Shown here one piece after another: positions 23,419-31,838 of a stretch of 59,726 bases of DNA. The position numbers and the translations under genes were made by a program. Every line of letters begins with the position of its first letter. Positions within the stretch are counted from its first letter, which is position 1. This stretch comes from Benthortus sp964440495. GTDB lineage: Archaea; Thermoproteota; Nitrososphaeria_A; Caldarchaeales; Wolframiiraptoraceae. The notes below the pieces were generated by a model. The model saw only the letters and a list, made by a program, of their open reading frames with translations. It was not told where the DNA came from and made no database searches. The stretch is taken from contig CAYTSD010000003.1 of assembly GCA_964440495.1 (NCBI GenBank), forward strand, positions 1 to 59,726, read 5' to 3'.

Positions 23419-24687
23419 TTGCTGGCACTAGCGTTAGCCCCCAGTAGAGCCGCCGCTGAGTCCCTCTCGAGGCAGATGGCTGAGAAGCAGGGCTACAGGC
23501 TTAGGGGCGGGAGAAAGGCTGAGCATAGCCTGGAAACCGTTCTCGGCCACCTCCACCTAGTCTGTCTGGAGGGAGAGGCCGCCTACAGGGGAGGCATCCT
23601 GGCCTGGTCGGAGTCCATTCTCCCAGGGCTTAAACCGCTCACTCCAAGGCTCCTCGAGGCAGAGTCCTCCAGAGAGCTTATCCAGCTTCTCCGCAGGGTT
23701 GAGGGATTCTATGCGGGTCTCCACGCAACCCCTGAGGAGGTGACGCTCTTCAGAGACCATGTCGGCGCAAGGCCTCTAAGCTACCTCAAGCAGGGAGAGG
23801 CTTTCCTAGCCGCCTCCAGCCGCCACGCCCTACCAGGTGCACCCAACCCCCTCAAGCCAGGCCACATCCTAACCCTGGGCAGAGAACCTGGAGTTAGGCG
23901 ATGGTATAGTCCCCCGAGGCCGGGGAGGGTTGGAGACCCTTCACAGGCTCTCGCGGAGGAGCTTAGGAGGGCGGCGGAGGCCTATCTTCCCCAGGGGGTC
24001 TGGGTCTCCTTCTCAGGGGGGTTGGATAGCTCGCTTCTAGCCCACCTCGCCCTAGCCTTAGGGAAGTCCCCTAAACTGGTCTCGGTCGGGGTTGAGGGAT
24101 GCCTCGACCTGAGATGGGCTAGGGAGGCCGCCGACATCCTTGGTGTGGAGCTGCTTGAGGTAACCGTGGATAGACGGCTTCTCTCAGAGGTTTTGGAGAC
24201 CCTTCTGAGGCTTCTACCCGAGCCAACCCCCATGAACCTAGCCCTCTCCTCCCTCTACTACATCGCGTCCATGAGGGCTGGCGGATACATCGCCCTAGGA
24301 CAGGGAGCCGACGAGCTCTTCGGAGGCTACATGAAGTATGAGAGGGCGCTGCTTGAGGGAGGGGAGTCTGAAGCCATCCGCCTGATGAGGGAGGACCTGG
24401 AGAGCCTCCACCTAGGGCTTGAGAGGGACGAGCTTTCGACGGCTCTCGGAGGCTCCCAGCCAATCACACCCTACCTAGCCAGACCAATCTACGAGCTCGC
24501 ATCCCAACTAACCCTAGACTGGAAGCTTAGGAGGCTCGACGGCGCCGTCGAGCGCAAACACGTCCTAAGGGAGGCCGCGGAGCTTCTAGGGGTTCCAGAG
24601 AAGCTTGCTAGAAGGCCTAAGAAGGCGGCTCAATACGGGTCAGGGCTCCAGAGGCTCGTCGAAGCCATCCTAAAGAAGAGGGTTTAG
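23419..24687 (+). CDS. Asparagine-synthetase-like ATP-pyrophosphatase, glutaminase half degenerate
   Basis: 422 residues. The C-terminal half is a clear ATP-PPase: SGGLDSS at 199-205, then GQGADELFGGY at 294-304, the asparagine-synthetase active-site loop. The N-terminal half keeps traces of the class II glutamine amidotransferase fold (TLFRDHVGARPLSYL, 109-123) but lacks an N-terminal catalytic Cys at position 2, so glutamine cannot be hydrolysed there. It would use ammonia, or adenylate another carboxylate as in beta-lactam-synthetase relatives. The TTG start follows AAGGAG with almost no spacer, so a start some codons later is possible. Confidence 0.82.
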   Translation: MLALALAPSRAAAESLSRQMAEKQGYRLRGGRKAEHSLETVLGHLHLVCLEGEAAYRGGILAWSESILPGLKPLTPRLLEAESSRELIQLLRRVEGFYAGLHATPEEVTLFRDHVGARPLSYLKQGEAFLAASSRHALPGAPNPLKPGHILTLGREPGVRRWYSPPRPGRVGDPSQALAEELRRAAEAYLPQGVWVSFSGGLDSSLLAHLALALGKSPKLVSVGVEGCLDLRWAREAADILGVELLEVTVDRRLLSEVLETLLRLLPEPTPMNLALSSLYYIASMRAGGYIALGQGADELFGGYMKYERALLEGGESEAIRLMREDLESLHLGLERDELSTALGGSQPITPYLARPIYELASQLTLDWKLRRLDGAVERKHVLREAAELLGVPEKLARRPKKAAQYGSGLQRLVEAILKKRV

Positions 24688-24716
24688 ATTCTAGGAGCCC
24701 CACCCTAAGAGCTGAG

Positions 24717-25265
24717 ATGAGGCTTCTCCTAAGGGTCTATGAGCTTCTCTCAAGGCTTAAGGAGCTCAGGAGGACGGGGTGGGTTGAGAGGGGGGTCGAG
24801 GAGGCTGAGTCGGTTGCATCCCACTCCTACTCCGTGGTCTTTCTAACGGTTCTCCTAGCAGACCTCCGGGGCATAGACGTCGGCGAAGCGGCTAGGATGG
24901 CCCTCCTCCACGACCTACCCGAGGCGGTCCTAGGAGACCTAACCCCGAGGATGAAGAAATCCATGCCGAGCCTCGAGGAGAGGGAGCGTGAGGTTGTCGA
25001 GAGCTTGGCCAAGAATCTGCCCCCAAGGGTTGCAGAGCTCTGGCTTAGGGCTTGGAGCCGCTATCAGAGGGGTGAGGGGAAGGCCGCCAAGCTTGTCAGG
25101 GAGGTGGATAAGCTGGAGATGGGGCTTCAGGCAGCCTGCTACGCCGAGAGATACGGGGCTGAGAGGCTCCAAGACATCTACCAAACTGCTTGGAAGATGG
25201 TTCGGGACCCGGAGCTCCGCAGGGTTCTGGAGGAGGCTTGGAGTAGGCGGAGACCATTATTATAG
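24717..25265 (+). CDS. HD-domain nucleotidase (YfbR-like)
   Basis: 182 residues. Metal-binding residues H36, H65-D66 and D131 are in ASHSYSV, LLHDLPEAVLGDLTP and EVDKLEMGLQA. Length and motif spacing match 5'-deoxyribonucleotidases of the YfbR/HDDC2 group, which remove phosphate from dNMPs. Placed between an ATP-PPase gene and PriL in one tight transcript, it may control the nucleotide pool near replication. Gap to PriL 11 bases. Confidence 0.88.
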   Translation: MRLLLRVYELLSRLKELRRTGWVERGVEEAESVASHSYSVVFLTVLLADLRGIDVGEAARMALLHDLPEAVLGDLTPRMKKSMPSLEEREREVVESLAKNLPPRVAELWLRAWSRYQRGEGKAAKLVREVDKLEMGLQAACYAERYGAERLQDIYQTAWKMVRDPELRRVLEEAWSRRRPLL

Positions 25266-25276
25266 AGCATCCTCCC

Positions 25277-26389
25277 ATGATTCTCTGGTTAAGGAGGATG
25301 TCCTCCCCTCAGGGACTCTCGCTGCTGGCACGCTACCCCTTCCTACCAGAGGCCAGGAAGTATCTCTCAGCCTACGGGTTCACGCTCCAGAGCTTCGCAG
25401 ACCCAGCCTACTCCAAGATAGTTGAGAGGGCATTCCAGAGGGTTAGAGAAGCCTTGGAGAGGGGGGAGCATGTGGAGCTCCCAGAGGTCGAGGACGAGCT
25501 CGCTGAACTCGCATCCTATCCACTCGCCGTAGCCCTGGTGGCCGCGGTTGGAGACCGCTTCCTGATGAGGAGGTTCGCCCTCGCCGAGGCCTCCCTAGCC
25601 CAGAGACTCCTAGCCATAGAGGATAGGGAGATGCTTCTGAGGATAGCGAGAGAGTATCTCGGGGTCGACGTCAGGGAGGAGGAAAAGACGGTTGGAGGAA
25701 CACGCTACAGCTACTCCCTCACCCTATCCGACTACCTCAAGGGAGCATCAGCCTTCAACGACCCAGCATGGAAGCTCGTCAACCGGGTGGTAATGGAGGG
25801 CAGGGTGCTGGTGGAGGAACGCGAACTCGCGCGGCTCCTCAGAGACCGGGTCGAAGCCCACATACTCGAGACCCTTGAGAGGGCTGCTGGGGAGAAGATA
25901 AAGCTCCCACCGAACCTGGAGAGGCTTGTAGGGGAGCTGAAGTCCCTCCTCCCGAAGAAGATCATCGACGAGGAGAAGATTAAGGCGACTGCGAAACCCG
26001 AGGCCTGGCCGCCATGCATGAAGGCTATCTACTCTAAGCTCCTCTCGGGTGAGAGCGTAAGCCACTTCGCAAACTTCGCCCTCGCATCCTTCCTACTCAA
26101 CGCAGGTGTCCCGCCGGAGGAGGTGGTCTCAATATACTCTAGGAGAAGCGACTTCGATGAGCGGGTTGCACGCTACCAGGTTGAGCATATTGCTGGGAGG
26201 AGGGGGAGCAGGACACGCTACACGCCTCCAAGCTGCGAGAAGATGAGGCTCAACGGGCTCTGCGTGGAGAATGGAAGGCTCTGCGGAGGGGTGAAGAACC
26301 CTCTAACCTACTATAGGCGGATGCTTAGGAGAAGGAGGGGTGGGGAAACTGATACAGGTAAGGCTGAGAGTGGAGAGAAACGCGGTTAG
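25277..26389 (+). CDS. priL: DNA primase large subunit PriL
   Basis: 370 residues. The Fe-S ligands of the archaeal/eukaryotic primase large subunit are present: Cys247 (WPPCMK), Cys320 (PPSCEKM), Cys329 (NGLC) and Cys336 (GRLCGG). SLLARYPFLPEARKYLSAYG is the conserved N-terminus. It partners with the small catalytic subunit PriS, which is not in this window. The ATG at 25277 or the ATG at 25298 could start it. The last 50 bases overlap the next gene. Confidence 0.95.
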   Translation: MILWLRRMSSPQGLSLLARYPFLPEARKYLSAYGFTLQSFADPAYSKIVERAFQRVREALERGEHVELPEVEDELAELASYPLAVALVAAVGDRFLMRRFALAEASLAQRLLAIEDREMLLRIAREYLGVDVREEEKTVGGTRYSYSLTLSDYLKGASAFNDPAWKLVNRVVMEGRVLVEERELARLLRDRVEAHILETLERAAGEKIKLPPNLERLVGELKSLLPKKIIDEEKIKATAKPEAWPPCMKAIYSKLLSGESVSHFANFALASFLLNAGVPPEEVVSIYSRRSDFDERVARYQVEHIAGRRGSRTRYTPPSCEKMRLNGLCVENGRLCGGVKNPLTYYRRMLRRRRGGETDTGKAESGEKRG

Positions 26390-26723
26390 GCTCGCCGCAG
26401 CCCTGGGAGAGCTCCTGGCCCCTAGGGGAGTAATGCCTGTGATAAAGAGGAGCCTCGTAGTCCTCGACGACTCCGGCTCAGAGCTAAGGCTCACTCTCCA
26501 CGAAGCCCTCCCAATAGTGAGAACCTCACTCCAGAGAGCTGGGATACCCTACAAGCTAATCACGGTTAAAGATGGAGAGATAGAGGTTATAGATGAGGAG
26601 TCGGGAGAGGGCGGAGAGGCTGAGAAGGCTCCAAAACTATACGTCTGCCCCCACTGCGGCTTCACAACACCCTATGAAGAAGAGTACTGGGTTCACCTAA
26701 AGATACACTACCTAGGGTTCTAG
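26340..26723 (+). CDS. Small protein with C-terminal C2H2-like zinc finger
   Basis: 127 residues from a GTG with GGAGG six bases upstream. Residues 1-70 look like an alpha/beta domain (IQVRLRVERNAVRLAAALGELLAPRG; LTLHEALPIVRTSLQRAGI). A charged, glutamate-rich linker follows, then YVCPHCGFTTPYEEEYWVHLKIHYLG, a CxxC...HxxxH zinc finger. The long reading-frame overlap with PriL suggests coupled translation. A DNA-replication or RNA accessory role is inferred from context only. Confidence 0.8.
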   Translation: MGKLIQVRLRVERNAVRLAAALGELLAPRGVMPVIKRSLVVLDDSGSELRLTLHEALPIVRTSLQRAGIPYKLITVKDGEIEVIDEESGEGGEAEKAPKLYVCPHCGFTTPYEEEYWVHLKIHYLGF

Positions 26724-26724
26724 T

Positions 26725-27255
26725 CTACCGGTGCTTCAACTCGCCTGAACCCTTTATGTCTAGGGCAAGCCTCTTCCAGAGGTTCAAGCTCACAGGGCCA
26801 TAGATCTCCGAGACGGTCTCCTCCCTCAGAAACTTTATGGCATTAGAGCCCATGACCTCGACTATCTCCCTAGCCACTCTCTGGAAGGGGAGGCCGCTTC
26901 TCTTCGCAATCCTCAGGATAAGCTTACTCTTGCCCTGGAGCATAGTCCAGTCAACCACGCCGAAGACGTTCTGGATACGGATAACCGCGTCCTTCCAAGC
27001 CTCCAAAACCCTCGTCAACCCGGACTCAATCTCCCTCAAAGAACCCTTCTTAACCTCCATCAGAAGCTCTAGATGATAGGTTAACGCTATCGCGTCTGAG
27101 AGCGTGTAGACCAGCTCCATCAGGTCCGCTAGCTCCTTCCTTCTTGAGGCAGCTCTCTCATCGACCCTGCTCTCAATCTCTCCAAGCTTCCTCACAGTCT
27201 CCTTTCGAAGAGCCTCAATAACCTCTAGGAGCCTTGCCAGGTTGGAGTCGGACAT
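26725..27255 (-). CDS. Coiled-coil-containing protein of unknown function
   Basis: 176 residues. Residues 5-50 are a heptad-rich helix (LARLLEVIEALRKETVRKLGEIESRVDERAASRRKELADL), then largely helical sequence to the end. No catalytic motif and no membrane segment. The TATA-like GTTTTATTAATA lies 23-34 bases upstream of the ATG. Convergent with the zinc-finger gene, with one base between stops. Confidence 0.6.
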   Translation of the reverse strand: MSDSNLARLLEVIEALRKETVRKLGEIESRVDERAASRRKELADLMELVYTLSDAIALTYHLELLMEVKKGSLREIESGLTRVLEAWKDAVIRIQNVFGVVDWTMLQGKSKLILRIAKRSGLPFQRVAREIVEVMGSNAIKFLREETVSEIYGPVSLNLWKRLALDIKGSGELKHR

Positions 27256-27311
27256 TTATTGTACGAGTGTATTAATAAAACTTGTTGAAAAAGTTTTCTG
27301 AAATACGGGCA

Positions 27312-28511
27312 CTAGTGACGATGTGTGAACTCTGATGACCCCGGATTAGACGGCTTCCGTGAGCCTTGGAGAAGGATTTCTAGGGCTAGGATTAGGAGGG
27401 CTATCAGCCCTGAGATACCTGAGCCTATGACTACTAGGAGCTCCTCCCAGGTGAGAGCCAGCCCCATCAAGACCATGTAGACTGGGAGCCTCACCTCGTA
27501 GAGTCCTCCAACCCCGCCTATCTTCAAGGTCCTCTCAGCCTGGAAGCCACGCCACCGGAGGGATAGATTATACTCCCCTCCTGGGATGTATCCTATCTCA
27601 GCGACCCCGTCGGCGCCCGTGCTGTAGGTTCCCAGGCCATCGACCTCGACTATGGCGTGGGGTAGAGGCTGACCCAAGGCTCCTAGAACCCTCACCCTAC
27701 TCCTCCCGAGATTGGCTACCACGGTGAAGCTTCTCGAGGCTGACGAGGGTCTGAGCAGACCTTGGTAAACTATTGAACCCCCATAGGTTAGGCGGGTCTC
27801 ATAGTCTATACCTAAGCCTTCGTCGCCTAGCGGAACCCTCTCGAAGACAGCTCTCCCCCAGGCGTCGGCGACCACTCTAACCCCTCCAAGCTCTACAACC
27901 GCTCCTGGCAGAGGCTTACCCTCCATGTCGAGAACCTCTACCACGACGTCTCCAACGGGCAGCGTAACCTCCTTCAGGAGGCTTGGTAGGGCTGAGACCC
28001 TTCCAACCGCCTCCCCTCCCCTGTAGCCCCCTCTCCACCGCGCCTCGATAAGGTAGTTCAGCGTGCTGACGGCGTCCTCCACCACAACCCTATCACCCGC
28101 AACCCTGACACCGGAGTAGACCCTAGGTAGAACCTCGACCTCAACGTTCTCTAGAGGTCTGCCCTCCAGGTCTAGGAACCTTATCGAGAAGCTTCTCAAC
28201 GCGAGCTCCACAGGGTTTAGAATCCCCTGCCTAGAGAAGTAGACGACCCCGCGGCCGACCAGGACACCCCTATAATAGGCTGTGACTGTGTAGGCGCCGT
28301 GCCCTATCTCCGAGAGGTTAAGCGGCTCCCAACACCTAACGACTCTAGCCTCCTCACCCTCCCCGAGAACGACGACAAGTTCCCGGAGAACCCTCTCTGG
28401 AACCGGGTTCCCATCGACTGTGAATAGGTTTGAGCAGCTGTAGTCTCCAGCCGAGACAGGGACAGAGGCTGAGAGAAGTAGAACTGCTAGGAGAGCTGCC
28501 CACAGACGCAA
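27312..28511 (-). CDS. Membrane-anchored surface protein with repeated carboxypeptidase-regulatory-like domains
   Basis: 399 residues. Signal peptide MRLWAALLAVLLLSASVPVSAG (1-22). Three or four beta-sandwich units follow; the signature 'D-x-EGRPL-x-V-V-V-E' recurs (LDLEGRPLENVEVEVL, LDMEGKPLPGAVVELG, LGALGQPLPHAIVEVD), each followed by GxYxV or GEYNLSLRW. One C-terminal membrane helix at about 350-380 (LVVIGSGISGLIALLILALEILL). The type I topology puts the repeats outside. TTG start. Probably an S-layer-associated or adhesion protein. Confidence 0.8.
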   Translation of the reverse strand: MRLWAALLAVLLLSASVPVSAGDYSCSNLFTVDGNPVPERVLRELVVVLGEGEEARVVRCWEPLNLSEIGHGAYTVTAYYRGVLVGRGVVYFSRQGILNPVELALRSFSIRFLDLEGRPLENVEVEVLPRVYSGVRVAGDRVVVEDAVSTLNYLIEARWRGGYRGGEAVGRVSALPSLLKEVTLPVGDVVVEVLDMEGKPLPGAVVELGGVRVVADAWGRAVFERVPLGDEGLGIDYETRLTYGGSIVYQGLLRPSSASRSFTVVANLGRSRVRVLGALGQPLPHAIVEVDGLGTYSTGADGVAEIGYIPGGEYNLSLRWRGFQAERTLKIGGVGGLYEVRLPVYMVLMGLALTWEELLVVIGSGISGLIALLILALEILLQGSRKPSNPGSSEFTHRH

Positions 28512-28530
28512 GGAGACGCTCCCAGCAAAG

Positions 28531-29610
28531 TTAGGTCAAGGTGTCTATTAGGGGTTTCATCCCAAGCCACTCAGCAGCCGACATAAGCCTTCCAGCAGCC
28601 TCAGAGTCCTCATACACCTCCCCCAGCCTCCTCCTATAATGCCTATCCCTTAGATTGTGGTGGTCATAGATTATCGGCTTAGCCCCACACTCGTGAAGTA
28701 TTCGGAGAACGTTCTCGATGGAGCGTCTCAGGTTGATGCGGTTAAGGGTGAAGCCGAAGAGATAGGTTGGAGGCCCATCCAAGACCACGGCGTCGGGGGA
28801 CTCACCGATAATCCAGTCAGCGTAATCCTCTATCGCGGGTCCCTGAATATCTGAGCTGTAGAGAATCTTCCTCCCCCCATACTCGACGACGAGGCCGATA
28901 ACCCATCCAAGCCTATCATACTCTATTCCATGGAACATCGGCTTCGTGAACCTTATCCTCGTCGACCCTATCCTGAAATCCCTGCCATCAGCGAATCTAA
29001 CCTTGATGTCCCCGGCCTCCAGCTCCTTAACCCACCTCCCCGTGCCCCACTTCTTCCTAAGCTTCCGAAGCCACCTCCTACCTCTCTCGAAGAGCTCCAT
29101 CCTCCTCCCCTGATAGTCTCCGAAATCCCTTGAAGCAGCGCGGGGAATCCACTCAATAGGATCAACCTCCTCAACCTCCCTAGGATCCTCATAGATCTCG
29201 GATTCATCTCCGCCGCATAGATACTCATATAATTCCTCGAAGAAGAGTCTAGCCCTACCCCACTGAGAATCATTTATCCAAATATTTGGATTCTTAACAA
29301 GCAGCAGCTTCCCACGATAAAGACCCGGAGCCTCGCTTGGAAGAGTGTGATGGTCATAGTGGTAATGGGTTATCACAACCAGGTCCGCATAGGCCGATGC
29401 GGCCTTAATCGCTGTAAAGGCTTCATCCATCAACCGAAACTTCTCATCGTCGGGTAGGGGATAACTCGGCTGCATCTCAGCGACGCCTGGGTCGATAAGC
29501 ACTTTGACATCAGGTGTCTTGACTAGGATACAGCTTGACTTCGCTCCGAGGCTGTCGAACCAGATTAGATGAACCCTTATCTCTCCAGCTCTTATCGGTC
29601 TACCCGTCAC
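28531..29610 (-). CDS. Metallo-beta-lactamase-fold hydrolase, UPF0282-like
   Basis: About 359 residues from the GTG at 29610 (frame open further upstream, overlapping the next gene). Motif ITHYHYDHHTLP binds two metals; DPGVAEMQPSYPLPDDEKF and IWINDSQWGRARLF match archaeal UPF0282 proteins. Further metal residues in TKPMFHGIEYDRLGW, YSSDIQGPA and DHHN. This family is archaeal and functionally uncharacterised; RNA or DNA processing is possible. Soluble, cytoplasmic. Starts close to the membrane-protein gene in the same direction. Confidence 0.85.
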   Translation of the reverse strand: MTGRPIRAGEIRVHLIWFDSLGAKSSCILVKTPDVKVLIDPGVAEMQPSYPLPDDEKFRLMDEAFTAIKAASAYADLVVITHYHYDHHTLPSEAPGLYRGKLLLVKNPNIWINDSQWGRARLFFEELYEYLCGGDESEIYEDPREVEEVDPIEWIPRAASRDFGDYQGRRMELFERGRRWLRKLRKKWGTGRWVKELEAGDIKVRFADGRDFRIGSTRIRFTKPMFHGIEYDRLGWVIGLVVEYGGRKILYSSDIQGPAIEDYADWIIGESPDAVVLDGPPTYLFGFTLNRINLRRSIENVLRILHECGAKPIIYDHHNLRDRHYRRRLGEVYEDSEAAGRLMSAAEWLGMKPLIDTLT

Positions 29611-29621
29611 AATTCCCTGCT

Positions 29622-29981
29622 TCAATCCAGCTCCCTTCTCCGCAGACTCAGCGCTCCTATCGCTAGTAGAGCGAATCCCAAGGCTATTAGGCATAATCCT
29701 CCGAAGATTCTAAGCATCTCCAGCGGGAAGAGGCCGAGCAGGCTAAGCCCCATCAACACGAACACCACACCTATCGCTATCATCGCTGCTGAGCCATAGC
29801 TTCTAGGGATGCTTAGGGAAATCTTGCGCTCAACCCTTATGAATGCTCCGAGAATGAATCCGACACCCATCCCTATCAGAACCCCTGTTCCAGCCGCATC
29901 GAATATCTGCCCTATCCCCAGCCCTATGAACATGCAGGCCACGAAGACCTCCCAAGACCATTTATGCTTCCTCTCACTCAT
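29622..29981 (-). CDS. Small membrane protein with about four helices
   Basis: 119 residues. Hydrophobic helices at about 12-30, 34-50, 65-85 and 90-108 (FVACMFIGLGIGQIF, GVLIGMGVGFILGAF, AAMIAIGVVFVLMGLSLL, LCLIALGFALLAIGAL). Ends in a basic tail LRRRELD. Starts with an overlap of four bases on the PEBP gene. No function assigned. Confidence 0.7.
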   Translation of the reverse strand: MSERKHKWSWEVFVACMFIGLGIGQIFDAAGTGVLIGMGVGFILGAFIRVERKISLSIPRSYGSAAMIAIGVVFVLMGLSLLGLFPLEMLRIFGGLCLIALGFALLAIGALSLRRRELD

Positions 29982-30571
29982 GGAGACTGCCTCCCATACT
30001 TCACCATCAGGCTTCCCTCTCCTATGATGTGGTCCTTCAAACCCTTCATAACTTCATCCTTCGTTGCTCCGGGTGGAAGCTCTAGAACTGTGTCGAGGGC
30101 GTAGACCTTGAAGAAGTATCTATGGGTTGTGCCTGGAGGCGGGCATGGGCCGCCATACCCAATCTTACCGAAGTCATTTATCCCCTGATAGATCCCGTTG
30201 TCAAGCTTGTCTATAGCTGGAAGGGCTTCCGGGAGCTCCGAGACTGAGGCTGGTATATTGTAGACAACCCAATGTGTGAAGCCCCCTCCAGGTGCGTCAG
30301 GGTCCTCCATAATCACTACAAAGCTCTTTGAGTCGGCGGGGTAGCCGCTCCACTTAAGCGGAGGGGAGACATCATCTCCCTCACACGTGTATCTCTCATC
30401 GATTCTCTCATTGGGTTTGAGGGTTGGGCTGCTCACCGCTATGCTGACCACATGTCTGGTTCCAGTGCTCTCGAGAGAGGGTGTTAACCCAACTGGGTAG
30501 ACTAGGAAGAATACGGCGAGCCCTATCACGAGTATGAGAATCGCTATGGTTATGGCGCCTTTAAGACTCAT
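29978..30571 (-). CDS. Raf-kinase-inhibitor-like / PEBP family protein (YbhB type), membrane-anchored
   Basis: 197 residues. N-terminal helix ITIAILILVIGLAVFFLVYPV (8-28) anchors it, with the domain outside. PEBP blocks: ERYTCEGDDVSPPLKWSG, VVIMEDPDAPGGGFTHWVVYNIPA and the ligand-pocket histidine GPCPPPGTTHRYFFKVYALD. Binding of phosphoryl or nucleotide ligands is the family role; substrate unknown. ATG at 30571. Confidence 0.92.
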   Translation of the reverse strand: MSLKGAITIAILILVIGLAVFFLVYPVGLTPSLESTGTRHVVSIAVSSPTLKPNERIDERYTCEGDDVSPPLKWSGYPADSKSFVVIMEDPDAPGGGFTHWVVYNIPASVSELPEALPAIDKLDNGIYQGINDFGKIGYGGPCPPPGTTHRYFFKVYALDTVLELPPGATKDEVMKGLKDHIIGEGSLMVKYGRQSP

Positions 30572-30608
30572 TCTTCAGAGTTTCCTTATCAGCGCTCTCT
30601 CATAAGTT

Positions 30609-31838
30609 TTAGAATCCCTTAGCGGCGAGCTCGACAACCCTTCTGACACTTGCCTCAACCATTGGTGGGAGACCCATATACCCGACGTCTAGGAATCCTC
30701 TGACTATCAGGGACTCCGCCTCCTCCCTCGGGATACCTCTAGCCATGAGGTAGCTAACCTGCTCCTCAGCTATCCTCCCGATAGCGGCCTCATGGGTGAG
30801 CTCGGAGCTCATGGTCCTAGATCTTAAAACCGGTATTGCTGAGACCTCCGCCCCGCTTGAGATCATCAGCCCCCTACACTCGATGTGGCCTCTACTCTGC
30901 TCCCCAACCCCCTCGATGAGGCCACGTGCCTTAACCCCCGCCTTGTCGGCTGCAACGATCTTCGAGGAGATCTCGGCTCTCGAGCCTCTTCCCTCAAGCC
31001 TCGCCTCCCCTCCAACGTCGATGTCGGAGCCTCCAGAAGCATAGATAACAGTATTCATGACAACTCTCGAGTCTTTTCCGATGAGCCTCGCCCTTGGATA
31101 GGACTGGAAGCTGCGGAGGGCGCCAACCATCACATAGTTGTTCACGAAGGATGCCTCATCCTCTACAAGTATTCCAGCCCTAGGTCTAACATCGAAGCTT
31201 GGCCCCCAGCTATGAACCATGGTGTAGGTTAGCTTAGCACCCTTCCTCACATAGAACTCCGTTATCCCTAGGTGAAGCCCCCTCTCAACCTTCGGGTGGA
31301 GAGTGCATCCAGTGATTATGTGAGCCTCCGACCCCGGGTCAGCTACAATCAGGTTATGCACTGGTTGGACGATGTTGTTCGAGTATACGAAGAGGCATGA
31401 CTGTATGGGGATTTGGAGTTTTCTGCCTTCAAGTATGTGGATAAAGTATCCTCCTCTCTGATTCAGAGCCGTGAACGCCGTGTATTTGTCGGTGTATGGG
31501 CTTACAAGCCTCCAGCTAAGCCTCCTAACCCATTCATACTTCTCCTCAGCCTCCTCGATACTCATAACCTCGATGTCCCCCCTAAACTGCTTCTGCAAAG
31601 CCTTGTAGAGCGCCGAGTAATCTATCTGGAAGTAGGTTCCAGCCCTCTCCTCCATCTCGACGTCTACCCCAACCTCCAAAGCCTTCTTAGCGATCACCCT
31701 ATCGATCTTAGGGCAGGGCTCAACCTTGTCGATACTGTAGTTTGAGAGGTCTAGGTCTACTCCATACTCAGCTTTTCTGCTCAGGGCTTCCAGGAGCCTC
31801 TCATAGTCTAGCTCCTCATCCAACAGCACTCTTCTCAC
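30609..31838 (-). CDS. SufB/SufD-like Fe-S scaffold, minimal SMS/SUF type
   Basis: 409 residues, GTG start. Central right-handed beta-helix: PGSEAHIITGCTLHP, AEISSKIVAADKAGVKARGLIEG, and the C-terminal block IECRGLMISSGAEVSAIPVLRSRTMSSELTHEAAIGRIAEEQVSYLMARGIPREEAESLIVRGFL. The invariant ITHEAAIGRI/SHEAAVGKI element and a Cys in ECRGL are present. Only one SufB/SufD paralogue is next to SufC, as in the archaeal minimal SUF-like (SMS) system rather than SufBCD. No SufS or SufU is adjacent. It overlaps SufC by 23 bases. Confidence 0.9.
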   Translation of the reverse strand: MRRVLLDEELDYERLLEALSRKAEYGVDLDLSNYSIDKVEPCPKIDRVIAKKALEVGVDVEMEERAGTYFQIDYSALYKALQKQFRGDIEVMSIEEAEEKYEWVRRLSWRLVSPYTDKYTAFTALNQRGGYFIHILEGRKLQIPIQSCLFVYSNNIVQPVHNLIVADPGSEAHIITGCTLHPKVERGLHLGITEFYVRKGAKLTYTMVHSWGPSFDVRPRAGILVEDEASFVNNYVMVGALRSFQSYPRARLIGKDSRVVMNTVIYASGGSDIDVGGEARLEGRGSRAEISSKIVAADKAGVKARGLIEGVGEQSRGHIECRGLMISSGAEVSAIPVLRSRTMSSELTHEAAIGRIAEEQVSYLMARGIPREEAESLIVRGFLDVGYMGLPPMVEASVRRVVELAAKGF

